Shown piece after piece: positions 11,829-23,020 of a DNA stretch of 64,000 nt (its first letter is position 1; every line of letters begins with the position of its first letter). Location: positions 8,742,001 to 8,806,000 of the forward strand of contig NC_058153.1 in the NCBI RefSeq assembly GCF_011075055.1, written 5' to 3'. Source of the DNA: Mangifera indica. Taxonomy: Eukaryota > Streptophyta > Magnoliopsida > Sapindales > Anacardiaceae. Made by a program: the position numbers and the translations under genes. Under the pieces are notes generated by a model, which was not told the DNA's origin, ran no database searches, and saw nothing but the letters and a program-made list of their open reading frames with translations.

Positions 11829-12263
11829 ATTGGGTCTAGTATAAGCTACGTAACCTTTAGTCTTGTGTTAGTGCATCAATATAAAAAAAAAAAAAATTGC
11901 ATTATTCATCATCAAGTGATTTGGCAGTAGCAAATTCAACATCAAAATTCTTCATACAAGTGGTTTGGGCAACATCAAATCAAGAGGAGCCGCAAAAGCA
12001 CCAAAGTTCCATTCCTTGCCGATTTGCATCAAGTATCACCAAAATCACATATCATGATCCAAGCTTCAAGAGGTGTTCGAAGCCTTCCAGATCTATTTAG
12101 CTAAGAGTTTTAGTGTTAATTAGTCATCCAAAAAAAAAAAAAAAGAACAAAAAAAAACGAAAAAAAAAAGAAAGGCAAAAAAAAAAAATTCAAAGGCCAT
12201 AATTTAATTTTTTTTGTTAGCTCTAATTGTCAAGGGACTTTAATTTGTAATTCTCTTTAGAAA

Positions 12264-12414
12264 GTGAGTAGTAAAGGTCAACTCAAATAAGAACTCTAAG
12301 GGGAAATTCTGTGTGTGATTGTTTTGGTGAGCGTATTAGAGTATTGCAAACACATTTGAGCGAAAACACGTGAGGGAGTGTTAGAATAGGTGTTTTCTAA
12401 CGTTTTTTTTGCAG
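12264..12414 (+). other. Putative 151 bp intron in the A2 leader
   Basis: A strong donor-like AAA|GTGAGT (12261-12269) and an acceptor-like T-tract ending GCAG|GT (12402-12416) bound this segment, with CTAAC at 12397-12401 as a possible branch site (close to the acceptor). The ATG of gag follows nine bases later. A3 (38216-38366) and A4 (61277-61427) keep both ends at exactly 151 bp, and A1 has both ends at about 158 bp. Splicing is inferred. Confidence 0.45.
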
Positions 12415-12423
12415 GTTTACATC

Positions 12424-15400
12424 ATGGACCCTAAGGAGAAAGTTACCTTAGAAGCAATACAAGGAATGTTACAGAAGATGATGTTACAACAAGAGGACAT
12501 GAGGAGTGAAAACCGCAATGTCCAAGAAAGGTTGGAACAAGGTACCCCTAGCCGTGGCAAGATAAGAGACACAAAACGTAGCCTCTTTGATGATTTAGAA
12601 GGGGAGATTGAAGAAGAAGGATCTACACGTTCCAATAAAGGCAAATCAAAAGATGGGAATTTAGGTTCAATCAAAATGAAGATTCCAGCTTTCCATGGTA
12701 AAAGTGATCCAGAGGCATATTTAGAGTGGGAGAAAAAGGTAGAGCGTGTATTTGAGTGCCATAACTACACTGAAGAGAAGAAGGTGAAATTTGCAGCCGT
12801 TGAATTCACCGACTATGCTAGTGTATGGTGGGATCAATTTACCTCGACTAGGCGCAGAAGCGGAGAAGGTCCTGTTTCTTCATGGTTTGAGATGAAAACA
12901 ATCATGAGGAAGAGATTTGTACCACAACACTACTATAGGGAGCTGTACAATCGATTACAAAGGTTGAATCAAGTATCCAATAGTGTTGAAGAATATCACC
13001 AAGAGATGGAGATGGCCATGATTCGAGCCAACATTGAGGAGGATAGGGAAGCTACTATGGCACGTTTTCTTTCAGGTTTGAACCGTGATATTGCTAACCT
13101 TGTTGAGTTGCATCATTATGTAGATTTTGAGGATATGGTACACATGGCAACCAAGATTGAAAAACAGCTAAGATAAAAAACCAAGGCTATTTCGACCCCA
13201 ACATCATGGAAGCCGAATTGGAAAGGGAACAAGGGAGGTGATGCAAATACAAATAAGGGCAGATCTGATCAAAACAAGAATAAAGAGCTCACTACACCAA
13301 AAATGCAACCAAAGGATGACAAATCCAAGGGTAAATCACGTGATATACAATGCTTTAGGTGCTTGGGATACGGACATAGAGCTGCACAATGTCCAAATGC
13401 AAAGGTGATGACCTTACGCAATGGGGAGGTGGTGAGTGAAGATGGGAGTGAGGATGATGATGACTTGAGTGATATACCACCATTGGAGGATGTTTCAGAA
13501 GAAGAGGGCGATAAACCAGCCCCTAAAGGACCAATTTTCACGTTGGTTGCAAGGCGTGCTCTAAACATGCAAGCTAAGGAGGATGAGGTACAACGCGAAA
13601 ATATCTTTTATACTAGATGCATGATAGATAATAAATTGTGTAGTATGATTATTGATGGTGGTAGCTGCACTAATGTTGTTAATGTTGGTTTAGTTGATAA
13701 AGTGGGGTTGAAAACAACTAAACATCCTAGACCTTATAGGTTGCAATGGTTGAATAATAGTGGGGATATTAAGGTCATGAGGCAAGCATTAATTTCATTC
13801 TCTATTGGGCGTTATCATGATGAGGTTTTATGTGATGTAGTACCTATGCATGCTAGTCACATATTATTGGGACGCCCTTGGCAATATGATAGGCGTGTTA
13901 TACATGATGGGTATTCTAACCGATATTCATTCAACATGAATGGTAGACATGTCAACTTGTTACCTATGACGCCTAAAGAAGTATACGAAGATCAAAAAAC
14001 TTTGAGTGAATGTGAGAGTGCACATGGAAAAGAAAAGATGCACAAGCAAAAGGAGAGCTGTGAGAAAAGCCAAGACAGGTGTGCAAATAGAGAGGAAAAA
14101 GGAGAGCAAGTAGAGAGGATGCACAGTGAGAAAAAAATTCATGAGAGTGCGCATGCAAAAGGAGAGAATAGTGTGCAAAGAGTGGCAAAAAAAGAGGTAA
14201 AAGGCAATTTTTATGCAAGAGGGAGTGAGGTTCGAAAGGCTTATTTAACAAGGCAGCCTTTAATACTATTGGTATTCAAGGATGCGTGTTTATCTTTTGA
14301 ATCTAACTCAATTCTCTCTTCTCTCCCTAGTTCTTTTCAAGCTTTGTTGCAGGAATTTGAAGATTTGTTTCTCGAATCCATGCCTGATGGTTTGCCGCCA
14401 TTGAGGGGGATAGAACATCAAATTGACTTCATTCCTGGAGCACAAATTCCAAATCGCCCAGCTTATAGGAGCAATCCCAAAGAAACAAAGGAGTTACAAC
14501 GTCAAGTGGATGAGTTGTTGTCAAAAGGGTTGATTAAAGAAAGCATGAGCCCATGTGCCGTTCCTGTTCTATTGGTGCCAAAAAAGGATGGATCATGGCG
14601 TATGTGTGTTGATTGTCGCGCCATCAACAAAATCACTGTAAAGTATCGCCATCCTATTCCTCGTTTAGATGATATGTTAGATGAATTGCATGGTGCACGT
14701 ATATTCACTAAAATTGATTTAATGGCTGGTTATCATCAAATTAGAATGAAAGAAGGAGATGAATGGAAACTGCCTTTAAAACAAAATATGGTTTATATGA
14801 GTGGTTAGTGATGCCTTTTGGGTTAACTAATGCTCCTAGTACGTTCATGCGCTTGATGAACCATGTTTTGCGTGAATTTATTGGCAAATTCGTTGTTGTC
14901 TATTTTGATGATATACTTGTGTATAGCAAATCACTTAAAGACCACATTTTGCATGTGAGATCTGTTTTTTGTGTTTTGCGTGCGCAAAAGTTGCATGCTA
15001 AGCTTGCTAAATGTATGTTTTGTGTGCCTAAGGTTACATTTTTAGGTTATGTTGTTAGCAAGCATGGTATTGAGGTTGATAATGAAAAGGTTAAGGCTAT
15101 TGAATCTTGGCCTACACCTAAAAACGTTGGGGATGTTCGAAGTTTCCATGGCTTAGCTAGTTTCTATAGGTGTTTTGTGCGTGATTTCTCTAGCATAGCC
15201 GCCCCTTTGACAGAAGTTATTAAAAGGAATGTTGGTTTTAAGTGGGGTGATGAACAAGATAGTATGTTTAATATGCTTAAATCTAAGTTAATTTCTGCTC
15301 CTATTCTTGCTTTGCCTAACTTTGATAAAACTTTTGAGATTGAATGTGATGCTTCGGGAGTGGGAATTGGTGCTGTTCTTTTGCAAGAGGGCAAGCCAAT

Positions 15401-17309
15401 TGCATACTTTAGTGAAAAATTGAATGGCGCAGCATTGAACTACTCAACATATGACAAGGAAATGTATGCATTAGTGAGGGCATTAGAGACGTGGCAACAC
15501 TACCTTGTGCCTAAAGAGTTCGTCATCCATACCGACCATGAAAGTTTGAAGTATTTGAAAGGTCAAAACAAACTCAATAAGTGACATGCAAAGTGGAGTG
15601 AATTTCTTGAATCCTTCTCATACGTCATCAAATATAAGCAAGGTAAGGAAAACGTTGTGGCTGATGCATTGTCTAGAAGGTATGCACTTCTTACTACTTT
15701 AGATGCTAAATTGCTTGGTTTTGAGCATATTAAAGAGTTGTATGCACATGATCATGATTTTAGCAATGTGTATAATGCATGTGAGAAAGCTGCCTTTGAA
15801 AACTTTTATAAGCATAATGACTACTTGTTTCGTTTGAATAAGCTTTGTGTGCCTAAGTGCTCTTTGCGTTTGATGTTAATTCGTGAGGCACACGAAGGAG
15901 GTTTGATGGGTCACTTTGGCATAGCTAAAACTTTAGATATTTTACAAGAGCATTTTTTTTGGCCTAACATGAAATCTGATGTTTCTAAGTATTGCACTAA
16001 TTGTATCACATGTTTGCAAGCTAAGTCTAAAGTGCATCCACATGGTTTGTACACGCCATTGCCTGTCCCACATTCACCTTGGGTAGATGTTTCTATGGAT
16101 TTTGTACTTGGACTACCTAGGACTAGACGTGGTAATGATAGCATCTATGTGGTAGTTGATCGGTTTTCTAAGATGACACACTTTATTCCATGTCATAAAA
16201 CTGATGATGCTTCACATGTTGCTGATTTGTTCTTTAAAGAGGTAGTACGTTTGCATTGTATGCCAAGAACTATTGTTAGTGATAGGGATGCAAAATTTTT
16301 GTCCTACTTTTGGAAGACCTTGTGGGCGAAATTAGGAACTAAGTTGTTATTTAGTACTACTTGTCATCCACAAACTGATGGTCAAACTGAAGTTGTGAAT
16401 AGAACTTTAGGGCAATTATTGCGTGCTATCATCAAAAAGAATGTGAAGTCTTAGGATGAAAGTTTACCCAACATAGAGTTTGCATATAATAGGGTTGTGC
16501 ATTCATCCACGCATTATTCACCTTTTGAAATTGTGTATAGTTTTAATCCTTTAACACCATTAGATTTATCTCCTTTACCTTTGGAAGAGCGTGTTAATTT
16601 TGATGGTGCTAAGAAGGCAGAATTTTTGCGCAATTTCCATGAGAAAGTGAGGCAAAACATAGATAAAACGAACCAACAAGTGGCGAACCAAAGGAATCAA
16701 GGGCGTAAGAAGTTGGTTTTTGAGCCTGGCGATTGGGTTTGGCTACATTTGCGCAAAGAACGGTTCCCTTTGCAAAGGTGATCTAAACTTCACCCACGAG
16801 GAGATGGACCTTTTCAAGTTGTTGCAAGGATTAATGACAATGCATATAAATTAGATCTCCTTGGTGAGTATAATGTTAGTGCAACCTTTAATGTTTCTGA
16901 CCTTCTTCCTTTTGATTATGCAGGTGGAGATTCGAGGTCGAATCCTTTTGAGGAAGGGGGGAGTGATGTGAATGATCAAGGGATAACTTCACCAAATTCG
17001 CACATGGGGAAGCATAACGATGGAGGTTCAAATTCTACTTCAACAAACACGAAGAAGTTGGATCCATTGAGCTATGACGGAGGCCCAATTACACGAGCAA
17101 GAGCCAAGAAGATGAAAGCGGCAATCATTGGGCTTGTTCAAAGCCATTTGGAGCTTATGGGAAAGAGTCCAAGTGAAGTCAAAAGAGAACTCATGGTCAA
17201 CGACATGACAAACATGGAGTGTAGTTCAAGGCTTGTGCATTTAATTCAATTTGAAGAATTAAAAGAGCTTACTTTAACACGAGGAGCCCAAACACATGAA
17301 TTGGTCTAA
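12424..17309 (+). pseudogene. gag-pol: A2 gag-pol polyprotein, one frame originally, now with four stops and a frameshift
   Basis: Gag starts at ATG 12424 (MDPKEK). Its CCHC knuckle CFRCLGYGHRAAQC is near 13351-13392, in the same frame as pol, so A encoded a single polyprotein. Protease (IIDGGSC) lies near 13650, then a charged Lys/Glu/His linker (13985-14210). RT has YFDDILVY near 14900, RNase [11 protein letters not shown] near 15345, integrase HHCC near 15890-16020 and core SMDF, DRDAKF and TDGQTEV to 16400. The GPF-like module reads GDGPFQVV near 16800. A tail with GPITRARAKKMK ends at 17309 inside the 3' LTR. Breaks: TAA 13174, one-base deletion near 14770, TGA 15582, TAG 16452, TGA 16779. 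Confidence 0.92.
16950..16963 (+). promoter_or_regulatory. A2 polypurine tract
   Basis: GAGGAAGGGGGGAG abuts the 3' LTR start. The same 14 bases precede the A3 3' LTR (42898-42911). Confidence 0.85.
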
Positions 17310-17830
17310 GGGCAGCAAGGAGCACATGTTGGGCTTAGTCAAATATGCATATGGAAGCCCAAGTCACATCAATTCAACTAGCCCTTTTGTGATTAGTTAT
17401 TATCTAGTTGTTATCCTAGTTTAATTAGGAAAGCTTGTTTAGTTATTATCTAATTATTATTCTAGTTTAACTAGGAATCCTAGTTTAATTAGGAGAGTGT
17501 TTAGTTGTCATGAGTTGTTATTTTCCTTTTTTTTAAAGGATTTATTTCGTTTTTTTAGGGTTAGAAGCAACATATAAATATGTATTAAACTCAAGATTAT
17601 GGGAACTTGATTTTAATCCAAAATTCCGAATTTCTCCAAAGTTCTTGTGAGAGTTTTCTTTGAATTCATTTCTTGAGAAAGTTTTGAATTCTTTCTTTGA
17701 TAATTAGAGTTCCTTGTTGTTAGATAACAAGAGGGTTCTAATTCTTTTGGTTTATGCTAGATAGATCTTTGGGCAAGATTCCAATAGATTGTTATAGTTC
17801 TTGTTAGATCGATTAGCAAGGGTTGTATCA
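16964..17830 (+). repeat. A2 3' LTR (867 bp)
   Basis: It is 18 bp longer than the 5' LTR because U3 holds a third CCTAGTTTAA-type unit (about 17391-17493). It starts TGATGTGAATG rather than TGATGCG. The CR-like coding tail ends at 17309. The right end TTGTATCA is followed by the TSD. Confidence 0.93.
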
Positions 17831-20098
17831 TCTACTATCCACACACATCCTATATGAGTCATCTTTCTTAGGAACAAGTGGGGCTGGAATGGAACATGGA
17901 CTCATGCTAGGCTTTACAAAGCCTTTTTCAATCAATTCTTCCACTTGCCTTTGCAACTCTTTAGTCTCCATGGGATTGCATCTATAGGCTGGCTTATTAG
18001 GCAATGGTGCACCCAGAACCAAGTCAATTTGATGCTCAATGCCTCTTATAGGAGGGAGGCCGGATGGAAGCTCTACTGGGAACACATCTTCAAATTTAGC
18101 CAAGAGAGATTGAACTAAGGGATGGGCTTCTTTCTTCTCATGTTTGAGCTCCCCTTCAAGTATAAGTAATGCAAAGACAGGTTGCAAATTCAAAAGAGCC
18201 CTTTCTACTTGCTGCCCATTCATATACATACTCTCCCTTTTAGCTTCTTTCCCTTTGATAGCCTTGTTAGCTTCTTGGGGACTAAGAGGTAGCAAAGTAA
18301 TGGTCTTCCCCTTGAATTTGAAGGAATAAGTGTTCTTTTTACCATTATGAGTTACTTCTCTATCAAATTGCCAAGGTCTCCCTAGCAACAAATGGCATGC
18401 ATCCATGGGAACTACATCACACACAATCTCATCTTGGTAATGCTTGCCAATGGAGAAGGAAACAAGTACTTGTTTGGCTACTTGGAGGCTGGTCCCATTG
18501 CTCAACCATTGGAGCTTATATGGTTGAGGATGAGGTATGGTAGACAATCCAAGTTTCTCCACTAATGTAGATGAAACCACATTTGCACAACTTCCACTAT
18601 CTATAATCAAAGAACACACCTTGCCTCCAATAGTGCATCTTGATTGGAAAATTTAGAGCCTTTGTTCCTTATGTGGAAAGGACTTGGAATGCAATGTTGT
18701 TCTAATCACTAACATCTCTCCTTCATCAGCCCTTTGCATGACCTCCTTTTCTTCTTCTTTGGCAGCTTCATCTTCATGGCCATAATCTACATTTTCTTCA
18801 TCTTCTTGAAGAGATTCTTCAATAGCTTGAATCTCTATCAATGACAAAGTTCTTCTATTTGGGCATTCGACTTGGAAGTGTCCATAGCCTTGGCATTTGA
18901 AGCACTTTTTATTGGAGAGATCAAGTCTTCCCATAATTGGTTTGTTCTTGCTAGGTTCTACCACCTTTTCTTTCCCTTTCTCCTTGGAAGTTATTTCGGC
19001 AGCCTTATAGTTGGATGGGGAGCCCTTTTGAAAGGTGGTTCCCTTGTGGAAAGGAGGGTTTTGTCGTAGGTATGCTTGTGTTAAGCTTAATCTAAGGGCT
19101 TTGTCCTAGATAAGCACTTGTACATCCTTTCTTTGGTATAAAATTATTATTACTTACCAAAAAAAAAAAGGAGGGCTTTTGTAGAATGAAGTCCCCTTGG
19201 TAAATGGCTTGGCAACCGTAGACTTCTTGGCCTTCTTTTGCTTCTCCACCTTAATAGCCAACTTACAAACATCTTCAAAGGTGCAATATGGTTGCAATTC
19301 TACCATATGAGCAATGTCTTGGTTTAAACCACCAATGAATCTTGCAATGGTTTGCTCTTTCACTTCCGGTAGCTCACTTCTCATTAATAGCTTCTCAAAC
19401 TCCCTTATGTAATGCTCTACTCCATCACTTCCTTGCTTAAGGGTATGTAGCTTGAGGTAAAGATCTTGTTTATGGTTGTCCGGAAGGAATCTTCTCTTCA
19501 TAAGCTTCTTTAGTTTCTCCCAAGATCTCACTCTCTCTTTACCATCCCTTTCCCTTTGCTTCTTAAGATTTTCCCACCACAAGGATGCATAATCCTTGAA
19601 TTTCAAGATGGCAAGTTTACATTTCTTCTCATCCGAATAGCCTTTGTATTCAAAAACTCTCTCAATAGCATGTAACCAATCAACAAAATCATCCGGACTC
19701 ATGCTCACTTCGAATTCCAGAATTTCAATCCTTAAACCCCTATCATCATCCTTTTCTCTCCTAGGTGGCCTCTCTTGTTCTTCCTCACTTGAATAATCAT
19801 GAAGCATCAATTCCTCCCTATGATGTCTAGGAGGAGGAGGGGAAGGTCTAATATGTCTTCTTGGTTGATGTAGTTGGGTTGGGTGAGGTGGATGAGGGGG
19901 TATTTGGCTTTGTGTTGAAGTTTGGGGCTATGATAAGGGTGCCCGACTTTGAGTGAGGGTCAAGTCTCTCATCATTTGCATCATTTGGTCCTTGATGGCC
20001 TTAAGTTCTCCTTTGACCTCTTCTTTTAATGCCATGTAGGCAAATTCCCAAGGATGAGGAGGTGAGGAGGATGAGGATGGAGTTCTTTTATGGGACAT
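17831..20098 (-). pseudogene. gag-pol: B1 gag, protease and N-terminal RT, broken
   Basis: The gag ATG at 20098 begins MSHKRT as in B2. A Pro/Gln-rich N-terminal part is followed by the retrotransposon Gag core (19810-19184), the knuckle CFKCQGYGHFQVEC near 18912-18870, the acidic stretch EEEKEV, and protease LIIDSGSC near 18600. The RT start runs to MCVDSR where A2 interrupts. Breaks: TAG for Gln near 19928, a LINE tail inserted at 19065-19167, and TAA for Gln at 18653-18655. Confidence 0.88.
19065..19167 (+). mobile_element. 103 bp 5'-truncated LINE tail inserted in B1 gag
   Basis: The last about 100 bp of the LINE 3' UTR plus poly(A) matches the ends of L1 and L2. It is flanked by AAGGAGGGTTTTGT (19051-19064) and AAGGAGGGCTTTTGT (19168-19182), a target-site duplication; the uninterrupted site is seen in B2 near 29510. 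The first copy has since lost one C. This is typical target-primed insertion with extreme 5' truncation. Confidence 0.9.
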
Positions 20099-20308
20099 TT
20101 GTGGTAGTGGCTAGTAGGTAAAGGTTAATGGTTATAAGTGTTTAAGGGTTGGGGTGAGTATTGGTAAGTGTTTAGGTTAAGGAAGGTTTGTGTTTAAGGC
20201 AAAATAAGGTTCTGTGAACAGTAATTTTGTAGTGAACAGTAAATTCCGGGAGGTGAACAGTAGCTCCGGGAGATATAAATCACTCAACAAATCACACAAA
20301 CAACCTAG

Positions 20309-20320
20309 GCTCTGATACCA
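20309..20320 (-). promoter_or_regulatory. B1 primer-binding site
   Basis: The minus strand reads TGGTATCAGAGC two bases inside the 5' LTR, so family B uses the same initiator tRNA-Met primer as A. Confidence 0.92.
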
Positions 20321-20322
20321 AA

Positions 20323-21023
20323 TGGTGCATATCCATCAAGGCAATGCAAAAATTCACAAACTCAAATCTGGAAATTAATGTTTTTTTTGGTAAGTAATTA
20401 ATGATTTTATACCAAAGAGAAAAACGTATAAATGGCTTATCTAGGACAAAGCCCCTAGATTAAGCCTAAAACAAGCATACCTAGGACAAGCCCCTAGGTT
20501 ATGCTGAAACATCATGCAACACAAGAAATATTCCTTTTGCACTGATCAAGTTGTGTAATTTGACATGGAAGTTTTTCCCTTCATTTAAGCTTAACCATTC
20601 ATTCCATACTAAGGCCATACCATATTAATTGAAGAAAACAACAAAAGGGAATAACTTTTCCCTAAAAGGTTGAACTATGTCTACCAACTAAAGTTACTTG
20701 CTTCCCTTTTAGTTGCAATGCAACTAAATGGGCTTCATGGCATCTTGGGCTCCATTTAAGTGATAGAGGGCTGCCTCATCTACTTGGGCTTCAAGTGGGC
20801 TTGTAGTTGACTTCTTGGACTCATTTAAGTTTCCATTTCATTAAGGCCTTGGATGCAAGTAATGAGATTGCACCCAAAAGTAAAGTTGGGCCAAGGTGGA
20901 AAAAGCAATGAATCTTTGGGCTTGCATGGAGCTAATTCTTCATTCTCAATGGTGGCTTGAGCCAAATGGAGATTTGATAGAGACTTGGAAGCTAGGGTTG
21001 GAGAGGTAGCCGAAAATACATCA
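20323..21023 (-). repeat. B1 5' LTR, rearranged (701 bp)
   Basis: Both LTR ends are intact and the TSD GACAT follows at 21024, but about 460 bp of the middle (equivalent to roughly 7680-8145 in the 3' LTR) is replaced by a LINE tail and a short filler (20381-20556). The two LTRs of one insertion were identical at integration, so this change came later. Confidence 0.9.
20381..20556 (-). mobile_element. LINE 3' tail (minus) plus 34 nt filler inside the B1 5' LTR
   Basis: 20381-20528 is the reverse complement of the LINE 3' end (poly(T), terminal hairpin, both CCTAGG stem-loops) and matches L1/L2. The next bases, 20523-20556, match 6644-6677 of the element C RT gene at 33 of 34 positions, with AAGAAA shared at the junction. 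LTR sequence resumes at 20557. No TSD is seen, and LTR sequence was lost. Confidence 0.82.
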
Positions 21024-21028
21024 GACAT

Positions 21029-22234
21029 GTAGAGCGTGTTTGTACTCGTTGTATTAAGTGTAAACAAGCCAAGTCTAGAGTCTTATCCCATGGTTTATAT
21101 ACACCTTTACCTATTCCTACTGTACCTTGGGAGGATATTTCTATGGACTTTGTTTTAGGGTTACCTATGTCTAGGAAGGGTAGTGATTCGGTTTTTGTCG
21201 TAGTTGATAGGTTTTCAAAAATGGCACACTTTATTTCATGTCATAAAACTGATGATGCAACTTACATTGTTGATTTGTTTTCCAGGGAGATCATGCATTT
21301 GCATGGAGTTCCAAGAAGTATTGTATCTGATCGTGATGTGAAGTTCTTAAGCTATTTCTGGAAGGTATTGTGGGGTAAGTCAGGTACTAAACTACTATTT
21401 TCTATACTGTGTCACCCACAGATAGATGGACAAATAGAGATAGTCAATAGAACTTTATCTCAGTTATTGTGCATAGTATTAAAAAAGAACTTGAGAACTT
21501 GGGAGGATAGCTTGCCACATGTAGAATTTGCATATAATAGGGTTGTGCATATATCTACTGGTTATTCACCTTTTGAAGTTGTTTATGGTTTTAATCCACT
21601 TACACCTTTGGACTTGTTACCTTTACCTGTTGAGGAACGTACCAGTTTAGATGGCAAAAGAAAGGCAGAGTTAGTTCGATAGCTTCATGAGAAAGTTAGA
21701 CAAAATATTGAGAGGAGGACTGAGCAATATGTCAAACAAGTTAACAAAGGAAGGCACAAGGTGGTCTTCCAACCTGGTGATTGGGTTTGGGTGCACATGC
21801 GGAAGGAACGGTTTCCATCCTAACGCAGATCTAAGTTGCATCCAAGGGGTGATGGTCTATTTCAAGTACTCAAGTGGATCAATGATAATGCTTATAGATT
21901 GGATCTTCTAGGTGAGTATAATATAAGTGCTACTTTTAATGTTTTTGACCCATCTCTTTTTGATGATGCAGATTTGAGGACAAATACTTTTCAAGAGGAA
22001 GGGAATGATGGAGGCATCGTAGGCACATCGAACCATCAAGGAAATCTACTACATATTTCGATTGGGCCAATTACGAGGAGTAGAGCTAAGAAGATGCAAC
22101 AAGCCTTAGTTGGACTCATGGAGGGCTTGGAGACTAAGATCAGCTCACTCAAGGATGATTGGATGCTTGAAGGAGCTAACAGAGAGGTCAACTTGATTCA
22201 GGCCCAAGTTTATGCGCGAATAGACTTTGAATGA
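21029..22234 (+). pseudogene. pol: Element C integrase, C-terminal half, decayed
   Basis: This continues the frame broken at 7618. It has the CX2C of the integrase zinc finger (CTRCIKC), SMDFVLGL, the [10 protein letters not shown] segment, a TDGQ-like motif now reading IDGQIEI, and the GDGLFQVL module near 21850. The tail reads into the 3' LTR with GPITRSRAKKMQ (22060-22095) and stops at 22232-22234. Stops occur at 21680 and 21821. The upstream B1 insertion and these stops make it inactive. Confidence 0.9.
21993..22005 (+). promoter_or_regulatory. Element C polypurine tract
   Basis: AAGAGGAAGGGAA lies directly before the LTR start TGATGGAGGC, which fixes the left end of the C 3' LTR. Confidence 0.75.
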
Positions 22235-22539
22235 CCATAACTTTTGATTCGGGAGGAGTTATAGGGCTTGTAATATATCAACGCGAAGCTCGTTTCAAGC
22301 TCGATAATAAAAATTAGCTTAGCTGGTTGCACCTAATTTGGAGGCCCAAAAAACATCATTTTAGTCCGTATTTCACAGTTTTTTGTTTACCCAAATTTAG
22401 GATTTTCAGTTTTATGATTTTGATCTTGTTTGTGATCGGGCTAGACTTTATTGAGCCCAAAGTGACATATTTTCTTTTAATTTAATTAGTGCTTTGGGTA
22501 GTTACTTAGGTAATGGGCTTGGGAAGTTTGAAAATCTAT
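22006..22539 (+). repeat. Element C 3' LTR, first part
   Basis: It begins TGATGGAGGC after the PPT. The first 229 bp are coding (C-terminal tail). The LTR is split by L1, whose duplicated target is 22525-22539. The second part is 35305-35574. No 5' LTR remains, so identity between LTRs cannot be used for dating. Confidence 0.82.
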
Positions 22540-23020
22540 AACCCCTCTATTTTTAATATACCATCATCTTCCCCCACTGGTTGGAGTCCCTTCTGGCATC
22601 AACCTCCAGCCCGGAGACCCCTTGTGGTCACGGGCTCCTCCCTTCATGGCTGTCCTTTCTTTGTTTTCACTCTTTGGGTTATCCTTCATTACTATAGTTT
22701 TTTAGCTGTATTTTCTGTTTTGTTGTTCTCTTTGCCTTAGTTCTTCGTTTTTTCATTCATTAATCTTTGTCATTATCTCTCCAATGATAAACTTGGTTTT
22801 CCAGGTTTGCTTTTGTTCCCTCTTTCTTCTTCTTGGCGGTTTTGCTTAAACTTCCTCTCAAATTCAAAATTTCCAGTTTCTCTTTCTTCCTTTGTGTTCT
22901 TTCCCTTTTGGTGTATACAGCAGACCCCCTTTTCTTTTTTTCAGAGCTGTTTTTCCATTTTGGAAGGCTTTGACTGCTGAGCCTTTCTTTCGCTGTTTCT
23001 TTCCGTTTTTGGCTTTCCTC

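Larger units (their letters stand above)
10965..17830 (+). mobile_element. A2: family A gypsy element, structurally complete
   Basis: The order is 5' LTR (10965-11813), PBS (11817-11828), leader, single-frame gag-pol, PPT (16950-16963), 3' LTR (16964-17830), flanked by TCTAC. Total length is 6866 bp. It is nested in B1 RT in the opposite orientation. Point stops and one frameshift disable it, but the structure is intact. This is the best reference copy for family A in the window. Confidence 0.95.
7619..21023 (-). mobile_element. B1: family B gypsy element, full length but containing A2 and two LINE tails
   Basis: Reading on the minus strand: 5' LTR 21023-20323, PBS 20320-20309, gag from ATG 20098, protease and RT, then A2 (10965-17830), the rest of RT, RNase H, integrase, PPT 8619-8612 and 3' LTR 8611-7619. 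Both LTRs have TG...CA ends and the 5 bp TSD GACAT. It is inserted antisense in the integrase of element C. Without A2 the element is about 6.5 kb, like B2. Confidence 0.93.

Noticed and set aside
13960..14251. Hydrophobic minus-strand frames that could suggest an env-like or membrane protein (also at 39910-40200 and 62877-63227)
   Set aside because: They are the reverse strand of the Lys/Glu-rich linker; AAA/GAA codons read backwards as TTT/TTC, giving false Phe/Leu-rich peptides.
22513..22740. Host gene exon spanning the C LTR and LINE start
   Set aside because: The frame crosses the TSD between the C LTR and L1, so it cannot be an ancestral coding unit.
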